NCBI GenBank assembly: GCA_964035575.1 | Contig: OZ037845.1 | Span: 1,054,001-1,118,000, forward strand | DNA from: Rhynchopus sp. YZ270_cl-10 | Lineage: Eukaryota > Euglenozoa > Diplonemea > Diplonemida > Diplonemidae | DNA length: 64,000 nucleotides | Direction: 5' to 3' | Shown: positions 1 to 10,386 of the stretch, in pieces | How positions within the stretch are numbered: position 1 is the first letter of the stretch | Layout: every line of letters starts with the position of its first letter | Translations under genes and position numbers: made by a program | Notes under the pieces: generated by a model | Databases searched by the model: none | What the model was told of the DNA's origin: nothing | What the model saw: only the letters and a program-made list of their open reading frames with translations

Positions 1-852
1 CCCATTGCCTGCATCACCGTGAGCACCGAGAACCACGTTGTGGTTATGCATGTGGTGCAGTGGGGTGACTACCGGGAGTGGGCAGGCGAGAAGCATACAC
101 CCAACCTGACACGCCTCTTGAAAAGCAACCGTGTCATGAAGGTCGCATCCAACGCATATCAAATCACAAAGGCGCTCCAAATAGAGTTCAATCTGGAGAC
201 CAGTGGGTTTGTTGACCTTGGGGAGTTTGCGAAGGAGGCAATGCACGTTGCGCAGACGAACGGCGTGTGGTTTCAGCCCACCGGGTTTTCGTTTCATGAC
301 CTCGCGAATTTGTTTTTTGCAGGTCGCTATCCAAGACCGTTGCAGACTTTGATGTCTAATTGGCATATCCTTCCTTTGTCAAGCAATCAATTAGTGTTCA
401 GTTCGAATCAGGCGCACACGACCCTGCAGTTGTACAATAAGATAAGCGCGTTGAAGGAGAAATCGCTTACGTCCATGATGGGACCGTATCATGCAGTGCA
501 CGTGGTGATCAACACTTTGGTGCTACGGTGGGCTGTGGACAAGGAATCATTGCAGGCAGACTTTAAGAAGAACAGCGACTTCTACTTCAAGGTGCAGGGG
601 TTGCTGCAGAAGGCGTTCCGCGACTTTGGGGGAATAGACTGGTTCTGGTTCACCTGTGCGCCACAGACGCTTTGTGTAGCCTTCACCGATCCTGCCAAAG
701 CAGAAGCAGCTGTGGCCTCCTTTGCAGGCCACCGCAACATCATCGTTACCGACAGAGAAGTCGACTGGGAGGACTGCAAAAAGGAGTTCCAGCTCCGCTA
801 CGCAGCACACAAAAAGCCGCATGCTGTGACACCCCAGCAATACCAAGACTGA
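1..852 (+). CDS. 3' part of an unidentified protein gene (5' truncated by window edge)
   Basis: The frame is open from base 1 to a TGA ending at 852, so about 283 C-terminal residues are present and the true start lies upstream. No intron is evident. I do not recognise the family with confidence. The first 90 residues (a hydrophobic strand, then NLTRLLKSNRVMKVASNAYQ, then VDLGEFAKEA) weakly resemble the middle of DEDD-type 3'-5' exonuclease domains, but I cannot point to the catalytic acidic residues, so this is only a suggestion. The C-terminal third has aromatic runs (DWFWFTCAP) and ends in a polar tail. Codon use is mixed and the gene is followed by an A-rich 3' flank with an AATAAA-like string near 958. 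It is the first of the all-plus-strand gene series. Confidence 0.6.
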   Translation, partial: PIACITVSTENHVVVMHVVQWGDYREWAGEKHTPNLTRLLKSNRVMKVASNAYQITKALQIEFNLETSGFVDLGEFAKEAMHVAQTNGVWFQPTGFSFHDLANLFFAGRYPRPLQTLMSNWHILPLSSNQLVFSSNQAHTTLQLYNKISALKEKSLTSMMGPYHAVHVVINTLVLRWAVDKESLQADFKKNSDFYFKVQGLLQKAFRDFGGIDWFWFTCAPQTLCVAFTDPAKAEAAVASFAGHRNIIVTDREVDWEDCKKEFQLRYAAHKKPHAVTPQQYQD

Positions 853-1063
853 GATAATTATTTTTGTTGAGGCAAAAAAAAATGTGAGGGCTTACTGATG
901 CAAGCGACGAAAAAGGGAACCAGAGGCAGAGTTTGTCTCGAGGCTTTTTCAAGGAAAAATAAAGAAGAATATTTCATTTTTTTTTAAATCATACAAGCCC
1001 CATCCCCCTTTCCCCTCTCACCCACACATTCTTCAACCGCAATATTCCAGGTAAGGGTTTAAA

Positions 1064-2387
1064 ATGACAAAGGGAACTACCTCCCGTGGAGAGAGGAGTG
1101 GACACCACTCGCACACGTATGTAACGGATTAACTTTCTCTTCTTGTTGGGGACCAAGCAAGGTTCAAGTTCATCTGACGAATATCTTTTTCTCTATTTTA
1201 TGGAAAATAAAAGGCAATCCCACATAAAAAAACACCACACCCCTCCTCCCCTCCACAGCCTGTGCCGTCGCTGTGGAAAGCGTTCCTTCCACACACGTCT
1301 TCTGAGATGTGCGTCGTGCAGCTTCCCCAACCCCCGCATGAGGAGGTATGTTCCTTCCCCTTCCCTTTTTCTCTCCCTCCTCTCTCTCTTCCACACACGT
1401 GTGAAAGAGGCGCGCTTCACGTGTACGCGGGCACTGCGGAGCGAGTCCAGGCGTGAAACCAAATTGTGCACCACACACAAAAAGGTGAAGCTGCGTCTGA
1501 AGCACGGAGCGGGTGCACTATACGCGTCGAACGAAGATTCATCTTCCTCCAAACTCGGGTCATTCGCAGTCTGAACAGAGCCATACTCCAGTTCCTCGCG
1601 TTGCAAAAGCACAGCCCCCCATTCGCGGAGTGAGAGTGGTGTCTTGCGTTTCTGGTACGGGGTGCCCTCTGTGCCGTACGGAAACAAGTGAGGAAACGCC
1701 CTGGGCCAGAAGGTGTCATCGTACTGCGACAGAGGGCTGCTCTGGTCCACAGTCAAGATGTACTTCGCGTTCCTGTTCCCGTCAGTGCTCGCAGCAGAAG
1801 CAGCAGCAGCAGCCACAGCTTTTCCACCACTACCGGTCGACGCAGTCTCCCACGCATCATCAACGTCCCTCTCGAAGCTGCTCACTGCTTCCTTGTACTT
1901 CTCCACAAAAGTCTGGTTGAGGTACTCGACGATTTTCGCATCATCGCTGCACACGTTGCGGAGGTCGTTCACAAGCTGCTGGAGGGCAGGGTTGCGGTTC
2001 AGGCATTCATCCACTTTGCATCAGTTTTGCGTCCTCTTTGTTTATTTTCACCTTATCTACCACCTTTACCGACCAGGCTACTGACACTCTATGGGACATA
2101 TTCTGCGCAAGAATTACCACTATTAATTATCAGTCACACTCACATCATTGGCCATATTCGGTGAGAGATTACCCACACCTGATATCAAACACACATAACA
2201 AAACATATCATTTTCACTTCACCACACCCAACACCCAACACACAGGTACCACTGGTCCGTGCAGGCCATCCGTCGCCGCACCACAGGAGCTGGCCGTATG
2301 CGTTTCCTGAAGAACGTTGACCGCCGCGCCAAGAACGGATTCCGTGAGGGAACCGTTGCCAAGCGTCAGGTCAAGAAGACCGCATAG
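1064..2387 (+). CDS. RPL37: Ribosomal protein eL37 (RPL37), copy 1, three exons
   Basis: Exons 1064-1116, 1259-1345 and 2246-2387 join in frame to a 93-residue protein that starts [19 protein letters not shown]. It is a small zinc-ribbon protein of the large ribosomal subunit. The four zinc cysteines are visible as CRRC and CASC, and the conserved [17 protein letters not shown] and NGFREGT segments follow. Both introns begin GTATGT and end CAG. The presumed trans-splice acceptor is TTCCAG ending at 1050, giving a 13-nt leader. Intron 2 is 900 nt against 278 nt in the second copy (11589-12357); the difference is a foreign insert at about 1399-2014. The predicted proteins of the two copies are identical where I compared them. 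Assignment is firm; exon ends follow from the family alignment. Confidence 0.95.
1399..2014 (-). mobile_element. Helitron fragment (N-terminal part of Rep/helicase polyprotein) inside eL37 intron 2
   Basis: Read on the minus strand, this insert encodes about 205 residues containing [16 protein letters not shown], then [15 protein letters not shown], then [15 protein letters not shown]. These match in order the Helitron-like N-terminal domain found in rolling-circle DNA transposons (pattern FPxLFPYG, RPLSLxEWxxxLL, PTFxFxVFNxIQRR). Neither the Rep HUH motif nor the helicase is present, so it is an internal fragment. Comparison with the empty intron of the other copy places the junctions after CTTCCACACAC on the left and before TTGCATCAG on the right, with no target duplication and no CTRR hairpin end. 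It looks more like a captured DNA piece than a direct transposition. The reading frame is intact over the fragment, suggesting a fairly young insertion. Confidence 0.75.
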
Positions 2388-3230
2388 ACTACACACAAAA
2401 CAGTGTGAGTCGTTAGCGTACGCGGTGACAACAGAGTGATGGGGTACGACGTTGGGCAGCCGAGCGGACGATGCAGGGTCCTCCACCTCCCCCGCGTCTC
2501 GTACAAAACCCCCCATCCTGCCCCTTTTTGATCAGTATTTAGTCAGCTGTGGAATCGTTAGTTGTGCTCCCTTCACCCACGCCCCCGTCCACTCCCTAGG
2601 ATAGCATAGCCATGTCGACAAGAACAAATACCCCCCACCCCCCAAAATACCCCCCGCGTTACGGAAATCAACAGCGATGAATGGGCAACCACCTTCCCCC
2701 CAATGCCCCCAAAACACCCCCATCTCGACTGGAAAAAAAACTCAAAAATACCCCCTTCCCCCCAGGAACGAACTTAGCGAAGAAAGCGTCCGCCCCCTCA
2801 CCCACCTCACCCAACCTATCCCAAGGGGCTTTCTTTGTCGAACGATTTTTTTTTTCTCTCTCTCTTTTTTAAATAGAGTCAATCAGAAACATCTCTTTTT
2901 TATATTTTCCCCTTCCTATAGTATCCTCTGTGGCTACATCCAACAGAGGCGTTTACACTTCAAACATTTTTTTTTTTTTTTTTTTAATTCGAGGAATTTT
3001 CCTAAACTATAATACTCCATTCCACCCCCCTCTCCCACACACCACCTCCAGGAACGCTTGTTCCCCCTCACCCCCCTCCCCCCTTTCGGGGGCCCCGCTC
3101 CCCCCCCTCCTCCCCTTCCCTTCCACCCCTTCTTGCTGCGCCAACTTGCCGAACTTCTCCCCCTCTTCTCCCTTTTTCTTTTCCTTTGTCCCCTCTTCCT
3201 CTTCCTCCCTCCCCTCTTCCCCCTTACACC
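2388..3230 (+). other. Intergenic region, C-rich then polypyrimidine-rich
   Basis: No gene is visible. The first 200 nt are the 3' flank of eL37. From about 2590 the plus strand is very C-rich with runs of CCCC, and from 2850 to 3230 it alternates T-runs with C/T tracts. The last 180 nt before the next start codon contain no AG dinucleotide, and the nearest upstream acceptor is CCTCCAG ending at 3052. Confidence 0.6.
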
Positions 3231-4454
3231 ATGGAAATAAGAATTGAGTTCGAAGGGTACAGCCCGTTTCTGATTGAGGTTTCAGATGATGATTCGTTGA
3301 GAGATGTGAAGCGGAGGATTAAAGAGCATTGTGGGTTGAGCTGTTCTGCTGGGGATTTGGTGTTGCGTGCGGCGTGTGGGTCGCAGGGGGCGGAGAGGGC
3401 GAGGCTTATTGCAAATGAGTGTCTTCAGTATTTGTCGTGTGGATCGACGGTGCATGTGGTGTTAGGAAGTTCGAGGACATTTTGCTATTCAGATGTGACA
3501 GCAACGACGTCAGAAGCGTTGCCCCCGAACACCCTCAACTCGCTCTTCTCCATCGGCACCACAGACCCCCCATCCGGCCGATACCTCCTCAAAGAAAGCC
3601 GCAACAAAGTCCAAAACCCTCCCGACGAAGGAGCAACCTATTTCACCCGCATGAAAAAGGTTACTAGGGAGAGCGGTGTATACCATGACAACCTTGTCAC
3701 AGAACGGGGCCTTTGGTACAAACGCCATGGACGGGAGACAAGCACCTGCCCTCTGAGAGGAAAGGATCAGGCTAGTTTTCAGGTAGTGCTTCTTATGGAT
3801 CTGGTAGACGGGTTGTCTCTAGAAGATGCGTTGTATCCACAAAGCTGTTGCAGAGAAGGGAGGTTTTTGTCAATGAGTGGTATCCAAGAGGTTGCACGAC
3901 AGGTTCTCTGTGGACTACACCATCTTCACCAGCACAATGTATCTCATGGGTTAATCCATCTCTCTCACCTTATGTTAGAAAGACGGACCTCAACAATCAA
4001 ACTTCTTCCAGGGTACAGCTTCACCCGATTATGTACAAATTGTTCTGATTGTCATATTGCGTGCCATACTTTGGTGTACTTAGCCCCAGAGGTGATGAAA
4101 GGAGAGTGTCTCTGTAAAAAGGCGAAGACACGTGGTGACATATGGTCGTTTGGGTTGTGTCTTGCGGAGCTGGCGTTGGGGAGGTTTCCGTTTAGAGAAT
4201 GCACGCCGTTGGAGGTGTTCTATAGAATCGCAAACTGCACTGCATGCCCGGTAGATTGGAAACGTCTGGAAGGTGAGCAAAGTGTGGAAATATGCCCACT
4301 CTTTAAATCCTTCCTTTCCCGCTGTCTTCAAACCGACCCAGCGAAACGTGCCTCAGCGGAGGAGCTCATGGACCACCCCTTCCTCAAGCACACCTACGAA
4401 GGATACGCAAAAAATGAGCTGGCTACGTGGCTCGCGGAAGCGGAAGAAGAATGA
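3231..4454 (+). CDS. Ubiquitin-like domain fused to a protein pseudokinase
   Basis: The 407-residue product begins with a ubiquitin-like fold (MEIRIEFEGYSPFLIEV, then DDDSLRDVKRRIKEHCGL, about residues 1-80), followed from about residue 110 by a protein-kinase fold. Kinase landmarks visible are the hinge (VVLLMDLVDGLSLEDAL), the APE motif (LAPEVM, residue 285 on) and the subdomain IX DIWSFG (about 303-308), then RCLQTDPAKRASAEELMDHPFL. The catalytic loop HRDxKxxN is replaced by HGLIHLSHLM at residue 239, and no DFG or glycine loop is recognisable, so phosphotransfer is unlikely. A regulatory or scaffold role is inferred. The start at 3231 is chosen because MEIRIEF is the first beta strand; an in-frame ATG at 3186 would add 15 Pro/Leu/Ser-rich residues. 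The 5' leader is almost pure pyrimidine. Confidence 0.75.
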   Translation: MEIRIEFEGYSPFLIEVSDDDSLRDVKRRIKEHCGLSCSAGDLVLRAACGSQGAERARLIANECLQYLSCGSTVHVVLGSSRTFCYSDVTATTSEALPPNTLNSLFSIGTTDPPSGRYLLKESRNKVQNPPDEGATYFTRMKKVTRESGVYHDNLVTERGLWYKRHGRETSTCPLRGKDQASFQVVLLMDLVDGLSLEDALYPQSCCREGRFLSMSGIQEVARQVLCGLHHLHQHNVSHGLIHLSHLMLERRTSTIKLLPGYSFTRLCTNCSDCHIACHTLVYLAPEVMKGECLCKKAKTRGDIWSFGLCLAELALGRFPFRECTPLEVFYRIANCTACPVDWKRLEGEQSVEICPLFKSFLSRCLQTDPAKRASAEELMDHPFLKHTYEGYAKNELATWLAEAEEE

Positions 4455-4950
4455 TATAAAAGGGGCAGAATTTTTTCTGCGAAGGAGAACTAATTTAACC
4501 CCAATGTTTTTCTTATCATAAAGATAGTAAAGATATGTGCATGCTAAGTGTATTCATCAATTTCAATTTTTTTGGGGGGAGAGTAGTGTTTTTTTTGGAA
4601 AGAAAGAGAGTGTTTTTTGACGTTTCTGTCGGTCTTTCGTTTTCGTTACTTTCTTTCAATTCTCATTTGTGTTTTTTTATGGTTGTATCAAATATAAAAT
4701 ATATCTGACGGGAAAGAAACAGAACCACGTCAATGGTGATTGTCATGCTATCACCAGGGAGGCTGTTTTCAATGGATTTCCACAACAGAAGGGGGGGTTT
4801 TTTGTTTCGTTTGCAGGAGAACCTATACTACCCATTTTAGACCCCTTTTAAACACTGGAAGCAATGGGAAAACGTAGTGGATAACAGAGGTTTTGAGATA
4901 TCATTCTGCCCAATCATTTAGCGGTATAGGGAGTACAAGCTGAAAGTACT

Positions 4951-5010
4951 GTAGTGAAACGCATCCTTGGATGTCTACACTGATACAACCAAAGTTTTCA
5001 AAAAAAAATA
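4951..5010 (+). repeat. Dispersed 60-bp hairpin repeat, copy 1
   Basis: The sequence runs TAGTG, CATCCT, GG, then ATGTCTACACTGATACAACC and ends TTTTCAAAAAA. The same order occurs at 5501-5560 and 11173-11232. The centre can form a short hairpin in which GG(A/T)TGT pairs with ACAACC around CTACACT(A/G)AT. Confidence 0.7.
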
Positions 5011-5180
5011 AAAAAGGGAGGCAGTGTTGCCCAGTTGTGTTCAGAAGTGTTCTCCATATGGGAAGGACTCCACTGAACCGAAAAAAGGCATTCTCCCCTT
5101 TTTGAGGTTACTAAACGAGAGGCAGATTCCTTAGAGCAGGATGCAATATTTTTTCTGATTTTTAGTTATAAGACATCAAC

Positions 5181-5275
5181 TGCTTTTATACCTACAAGAG
5201 TAGCTTAAAGGAGAAATAGTTCCTCAGATACGGTTGCCAATCACCCCTCAAACAGGGTAATTGTGCAATCAACGA
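5181..5275 (+). repeat. Dispersed 90-bp repeat, copy 1
   Basis: Shares with 8016-8107 the ordered blocks TTTTATACCT, GGAGAAATAGTTCCTC, GATACGGT, CCAATC and CAGGGTAATTG(T/A)GCAATCAA. The block GGAGAAATAGTTCCTCC can fold as GGA/TCC. I do not recognise it as a known RNA. Confidence 0.65.
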
Positions 5276-5500
5276 AAAAACCTTTTTTCCTTTTACTTAC
5301 CTATCAGAGTTACTATTTTTTTTTTTTTTGGTAAGTTTTGGTAAGTTTTCACTTGCCATACCCGATTTGGGTTTATCAGAGCTGGGCCACTGTGTTTTAT
5401 TGAAGGTGGCGCTTCCCTTCACCCTTGCCCAGTTGATTTGAGTGTCGTTCTCATTTCTAGATCAGTCTAGCAAAAAGCTGCTGTCAATGTGGTTGGTAAA

Positions 5501-5560
5501 GTATAGTGGAGGTCATCCTCGGGTTGTCTACACTAATACAACCGAGGTTTTCAAAAAAGT
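5501..5560 (+). repeat. Dispersed 60-bp hairpin repeat, copy 2
   Basis: Best-paired copy: GGTTGT and ACAACC form a perfect 6-bp stem around CTACACTAAT. A stretch reading TTGCCCAGTTG lies about 75 nt upstream (5424) and also near copy 1 (5027), so the repeat unit may be longer than 60 bp. Confidence 0.7.
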
Positions 5561-5833
5561 AACCGAGTGTCTTGGTATGCTTTGTAAGATTTGCTTCTTC
5601 TACTTACACTGCGAGATGACACATCAACTTATCAACTTTATGCCCTTTTTTTTGAAAGGCTTTGGCATTTCAAGTCAACTTTTTTTTTTCCATAGTATTC
5701 CTCTTCCAGCTTGGGAGATTTTTTTGTCGTTTTATTCCGCATATTGACTTCTTTTTATGCCCACAGAACATCAGCACCTGCGTCCAGTCGTTTGCACTGC
5801 CAATATCATTTTTACACTACATTGGTGTAAACG

Positions 5834-5909
5834 CTGTCAGGGACCTGTCAATTTTGGGGGGGGGGTATGTATAAAGTGTGCACCCCCCTCTGTCAGGGAC
5901 CTGTCAATA
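5834..5909 (+). repeat. Direct repeat of CTGTCAGGGACCTGTCAAT
   Basis: An exact 19-bp direct repeat begins near 5835 and 5890. The spacer holds a G-run and a C-run that could pair with one another. Confidence 0.6.
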
Positions 5910-7299
5910 CCGGCCCCGGAACACCATACATCCAAAGGAAAATGTCACATCAGACCCTTCCTATTCGTCGTTACTCGATATTGAGGTACCCCTGGGTGTG
6001 GTGGGGAAACTGTCCACTTGGCAAAGGTTTTTTTTTTTTTTTGCTGTTGTTGCATTGAAAGAAAATGCGCGAAATTGTTGGTTCCTCCCCCCTTTTTGAA
6101 ATGTGTGTGCACGAGAGGCACATTCATGTTTACAAATTTTGGTTTTTATTTTTTTTTTTATCCTTTACTCCGCCGGCTTTCTTAAAATCATTTGTTCTAC
6201 GTTCTGGTTTCTGGTTCACATTTTTCCCCCCACCGCCCCCCTTTTTTTATCCGCCGCGAATGGCACTGAATAGTACCTGAGTGTCACGTGGAAAGGTAGA
6301 GGTTCTGACTTGATGTTGTGAAGAAAAGGGTGCAGTGACGACTGTCTGTACCACACAAAGAGTTGCCAACAAAAGTTACTGTTGCGTTGAAACGTGGATA
6401 TCGTCGATGCTGTCAGGATGGCGCAGACCCTGTGGGGTGCATTAAAAGCCTTCTTCATTGCCGCATTTCTTTGGTGTGTGTATTGAGTATCGAGTGCGAG
6501 GCACTCTCGACAGCGTTCAAGCACGATGTCTGTGCACGAGAGGTGCAGTCATCTTGCAAAAGTTTTCCTTCTCTTTTTCAGGATATTTTTTAGGCGACCT
6601 AAAAACGCTTTTTAGGCGACGCTGATGGGCGCTTTCACCTTTCAAAAAAAAAAAAAGAATCATAAACATTCAGGCGATGGTTCCATGTGATGCACGAGAG
6701 GTTTTTTCATTGAATTGAAGTTTTCTCTTGTCCCGCGCCATTCCAGGGGCGTGTGCATGTCATCAACTTACCTGAAATTTCTCAAAAGATCGGCAAAATT
6801 TGCCACAATAATGGGGTAGCGAGGGGTTACAAATCACAAACGCGATTTTTTTAACACCGTTTTCAATTTTTTGTGTTTTTTGGTGCAACAATTTCTGCAT
6901 AGAAATCTAAAATCAAAGCAAAATCTTCATAGGTTTTTTTTATGAATGTTTGTGCTTTGCTATGCCCTCGCCACCTCAACGTTATAAAGAAAATGCTGCT
7001 CTATTCCCCCACGCAAGCATCTAGGATGATGCTTGGCTAAACATAAGAAAAACCGATGTTCCCTTCACCATATGTGATACATCTTTGAAGTTTCGTGCCC
7101 TTATTTTCGAAGAGCTTTGTGCATATCAGCCCACACTTCATTATCAAGTATCCAAAGATGCTGTTACATTCTTTGAGGTCTTGTGTCCTCTCTTGTGTCC
7201 TGGGATATATACGACGACCTAAGTTCTGCCCAAAATATAACTAAGCCCCTGTAAAAACAAGGATGTTGAAGGGCAAGCAAAACAATTAGTTTAATTTTA

Positions 7300-7400
7300 G
7301 GGGTAACATTACAAGGGGGCTATTCCAGGGTAACCCTTGTTATGTAACTAGGTTGTAATGTAACGTAGTTCTACCTTGTTATGTTATACCTCAGTTTCGG
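7300..7400. repeat. Imperfect inverted and direct repeats around GTAACATTACAA
   Basis: GTAACATTACAA near 7302 is mirrored by TTGTAATGTAAC near 7352, and CTTGTTATGT occurs twice. The stretch could form a cruciform; no known element is recognised. Confidence 0.4.
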
Positions 7401-8015
7401 GTATAACTGGGTCGTTGTATATCGAGATGTTTAATCCCCCCTCCTTTCTTGTGTATTGTGAACCACATTCATCTTTCAAGTTCTATTTTCTGGGGGTTGT
7501 GATCCATTCTATACCTTTGTTTAGAAAGACATAGGCAACGTTGTGGGAGTGGGTAGCGTTTCTTTGGCATTCTTTCCGCTTTTCTTGCCTAAGACACGAA
7601 GAGTACAATTAGTATAGATTCTAGGGCAGAGTGTTTGTGATTTATTGCAGTAATTTTTTTGAGGTAGCAGCGGGTTGTGTTGTGTATGCTGATGTATTTT
7701 TACCATCAGAACATGGGGTGGTTTTGACCGATATTTAGAATTCTGTATTTTTTTTTTTTTTTTTGTGTTTTTTGGTGCATGTGTTGACCCTCTCAAATAC
7801 TTTCAATTCTGTGAACTGAAAGTATATGAATCTAATTTTTTTTGTTTTTTTTGTTGTTGCTTGCACGCAGTGTAAAGGCGGTTCTGCTGCGGTCAACGAA
7901 AAAAGACAGAAGTCGATTATTAGAACAAAACTGTGGCAAAGTGTTTGTTCAGTGTCAGGTGAATAGGCATAGAGGTGTACGTTCATCTTCAGTCAAAACT
8001 TTAAATCGTTTTTAT

Positions 8016-8107
8016 GGTTTTATACCTCGCATAGCTGAAAGGAGAAATAGTTCCTCCGATACGGTCCGCCAATCCCTCTAGCAGGGTAATTGAGCAATCA
8101 ATGCAAA
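8016..8107 (+). repeat. Dispersed 90-bp repeat, copy 2
   Basis: Second copy of the 5181-5275 repeat, roughly four-fifths identical by eye, with small indels between the conserved blocks. Confidence 0.65.
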
Positions 8108-8289
8108 ATATTGCAATCAACTATGTCCATTATTGAGTCCCACATGATTTGCGCGACTCGTGGTAGTCGGTTGGGGGTGGAAGTTTTGGTGGGCCTGGAC
8201 GGGGGTGACCTCAGCAGGCAGTGGAGTTGTCCATGGAGTTTGGGTCAACAGGAGACGCAGATCTCGGCCTTAAAAAAAAGTAAAGTGTG

Positions 8290-9245
8290 AGAGAAAGTGC
8301 AAGACCTCAACATTTGAGAGGAGGCGCACGATATAAATGACAAGAAAAAGATGATCAACAGTAAGAACAGTGTAGACCTCAAAGTCCAGAAAGAGATGTA
8401 CGAGAATAAAAATGAGATGATAGAAAAAGATGATCAACAGTGCACAGGGCTCATGATAACCAGATCAGTGCAGAAAAGGGAGTCGTACCCGATGTCCCAC
8501 CGAAAATGATAACAGTAAAATTAACAGTGAGAACCGTGCAAGACCTTGAATTCAGGAGGAGATGCACGGATGATAACAAGAAAAAGATTACAGTGCACAG
8601 GGCTCATCCGAGGCTGACAACCAGATCAGCACAGAAAATGGAGTCGCACTCGATAATCCTGTCCCACCGTCGGCTTTGTTGGGTTACGGTGTGGACACGA
8701 CAAAAAATGGCTTACCACGTGGTGACGTCGGAGAAGTCAACAAAAATTAAAACGGGAAAATGGAAGAGGCTTCAGACCGAGGACTCAGCGAGGATTTTGG
8801 GACGGCACTGTGTTTAGGCATTCTGTACGCCATTTGGACAGTGAAGACAGCCAAGCCGACCATGCCTGCTTAACTGTGGCCTTGGCTTTAAGTTCATTTT
8901 TGAATGCACTGTGCTACATGAGGTCAGCAGAATCACTGAGGTGTTGGAGGAGAAGCCGAACCGTCCAAAAGGCGAACCAACGAAAGGACGACTCCACGAA
9001 TAGTACAACACAACCCATACCAACGCGGAGCACACCACCATGCTGCAGCGCTTCCGAGTACACACAGTAGCGTTCGTTTCCAAGCACATCAGAAGCAGTC
9101 AAACCATGCACCGCTCACCTCCGTGCGACCTACGGAAGGTAGTGGCGGAGTTTTTTGCCTTATATGATATACAGATCTCCCCTTACAAGAACGCAAGATG
9201 CGCGAGGACAGTGCAAGACCTCAGAAAAGGAGGAGATATATAAGA
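8290..9245 (+). repeat. Degenerate repeated region, unit starting GTGCAAGACCTCA
   Basis: Four related units begin near 8299, 8374, 8538 and 9207. Each has GTG(C/T)AAGACCT, then GAGGAG and usually GCAC, able to pair as a GTGC/GCAC, CCTC/GAGG hairpin, and is followed by an A/G-rich block with AACAGTGCACAGGGCTCAT. The longest unit can be read as EADNQISTENGVALDNPVPP, which looks protein-like, so this may be the remains of a repeat-containing gene. No intact frame spans it, and no family is recognised. Confidence 0.45.
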
Positions 9246-9354
9246 GATAAACGGTGGACAAGGCTGATAAGAAGAACCTCTGTGTGAGTTGTGGAAGTGA
9301 AGAAAAAGTGTTGCAGGAAATACAGATGCCAACACCAAAGAAATGAAGATGAAT

Positions 9355-9590
9355 ACAAAGAAAAGGCGGAAGACCACCAATTGCGGAGTCTATTGTGACC
9401 CAGACGGAAGCAGAAGGGTTGAGAATATGAGTGTTTAGAAGTTATACAGAAAACAACACCAAACAGAACACTGATAAACAGAGTATTACAGGTTGTACAG
9501 AAAGATACCAAACAAAAAGACAAAATGAATACAAAGAAAGGTGGACGACCACCAATCGTGGAGTCTATTGTGACCCAGATGAATAATTGT
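9355..9590 (+). repeat. Pair of direct repeats about 177 bp apart
   Basis: The blocks AATACAAAGAAA, GACCACCAAT and GGAGTCTATTGTGACCCAGA occur near 9351-9402 and again near 9528-9580. This is a simple local duplication in purine-rich DNA just after the degenerate repeats. Confidence 0.6.
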
Positions 9591-10353
9591 GCAACAGAAC
9601 GAACGAACATCTGGTAGATACGCTGGCTTCGTCTACGTGGACACAGCCTTGTTTCAGTAGCCTTTGGATAAAGACATACAGAGCACGATGAAGTTGAGCG
9701 ATGAGAGGAGGCATCACAAATACGCACAGATGCTTTCTGATGGTTTGGACCTACCCCCTGCAAAACTGCAAACGCGCGATGATGGTTTTGGCTGGTGTTG
9801 ACGCGATTGTGTGGATTAAAAATGCTATGCATGTTTGGTACTTTTCGAGTGTGTTTTATTTTGTTTTTGTTTTGTATTTTGTGTAGAAATACACAATTAG
9901 CAACAAGCCCTTTTTGCCTCTTTTCCACGCCTCAGTAGGATGCGTTAGTTATTTTCAGAGAGCCCCATCTCTCAGGTCCATGCTTGCCTTCAAGGCAACC
10001 AAAAAGGGAGACAAAGCGCTTCTCCTCTGATATCCGGGTAATTGTTTGATTCCTTCCTCTTTTTGTCTGGCCGCGTCCCTGTGTAAAGACCTACGTAAGA
10101 AGTGGTCTGACCTACCTATTAGCTGTTCCTCACGGCTGGTATTCGGTGGAGAAGTGCTCGTTTTAGATAGATTTTTACAGTGTCTGCGTACGCTGAAGAC
10201 GGCGAGGCATGTGCACTGTCAAATTCTATTTTATTTCATTTTTTTTTTTTTTTTTGTAGAGATTTATGACAACAAAGTGTACACGAATAGGTAGTTTTCC
10301 CGAACGTGTCTCATGTGATAAAGGATGTGTTCCGCACAGCTTTGGGGCCATAT

Positions 10354-10386
10354 TCTGTGCAAGAATTACCCCTATTAGTTATCAAA
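10354..10386 (+). repeat. Stray copy of eL37 intron 2 sequence
   Basis: CATATTCTGTGCAAGAATTA and the following CCCCTATTAGTTATCA match the eL37 intron 2 segments at about 2097-2135 and 12071-12108 with few changes. ATTCT and AGAAT can pair around the centre. Confidence 0.55.

Noticed and set aside
5285-5300. U1 snRNA-like TTACTTACCTATCAG
   Set aside because: Only a short chance match; no Sm site or stem-loops follow, and the 5' splice sites here would need a different U1 end.
9221-9928. 235-residue minus-strand frame
   Set aside because: Phe/Ser-rich product of purine-rich repeated DNA on the opposite strand; no start context or similarity.
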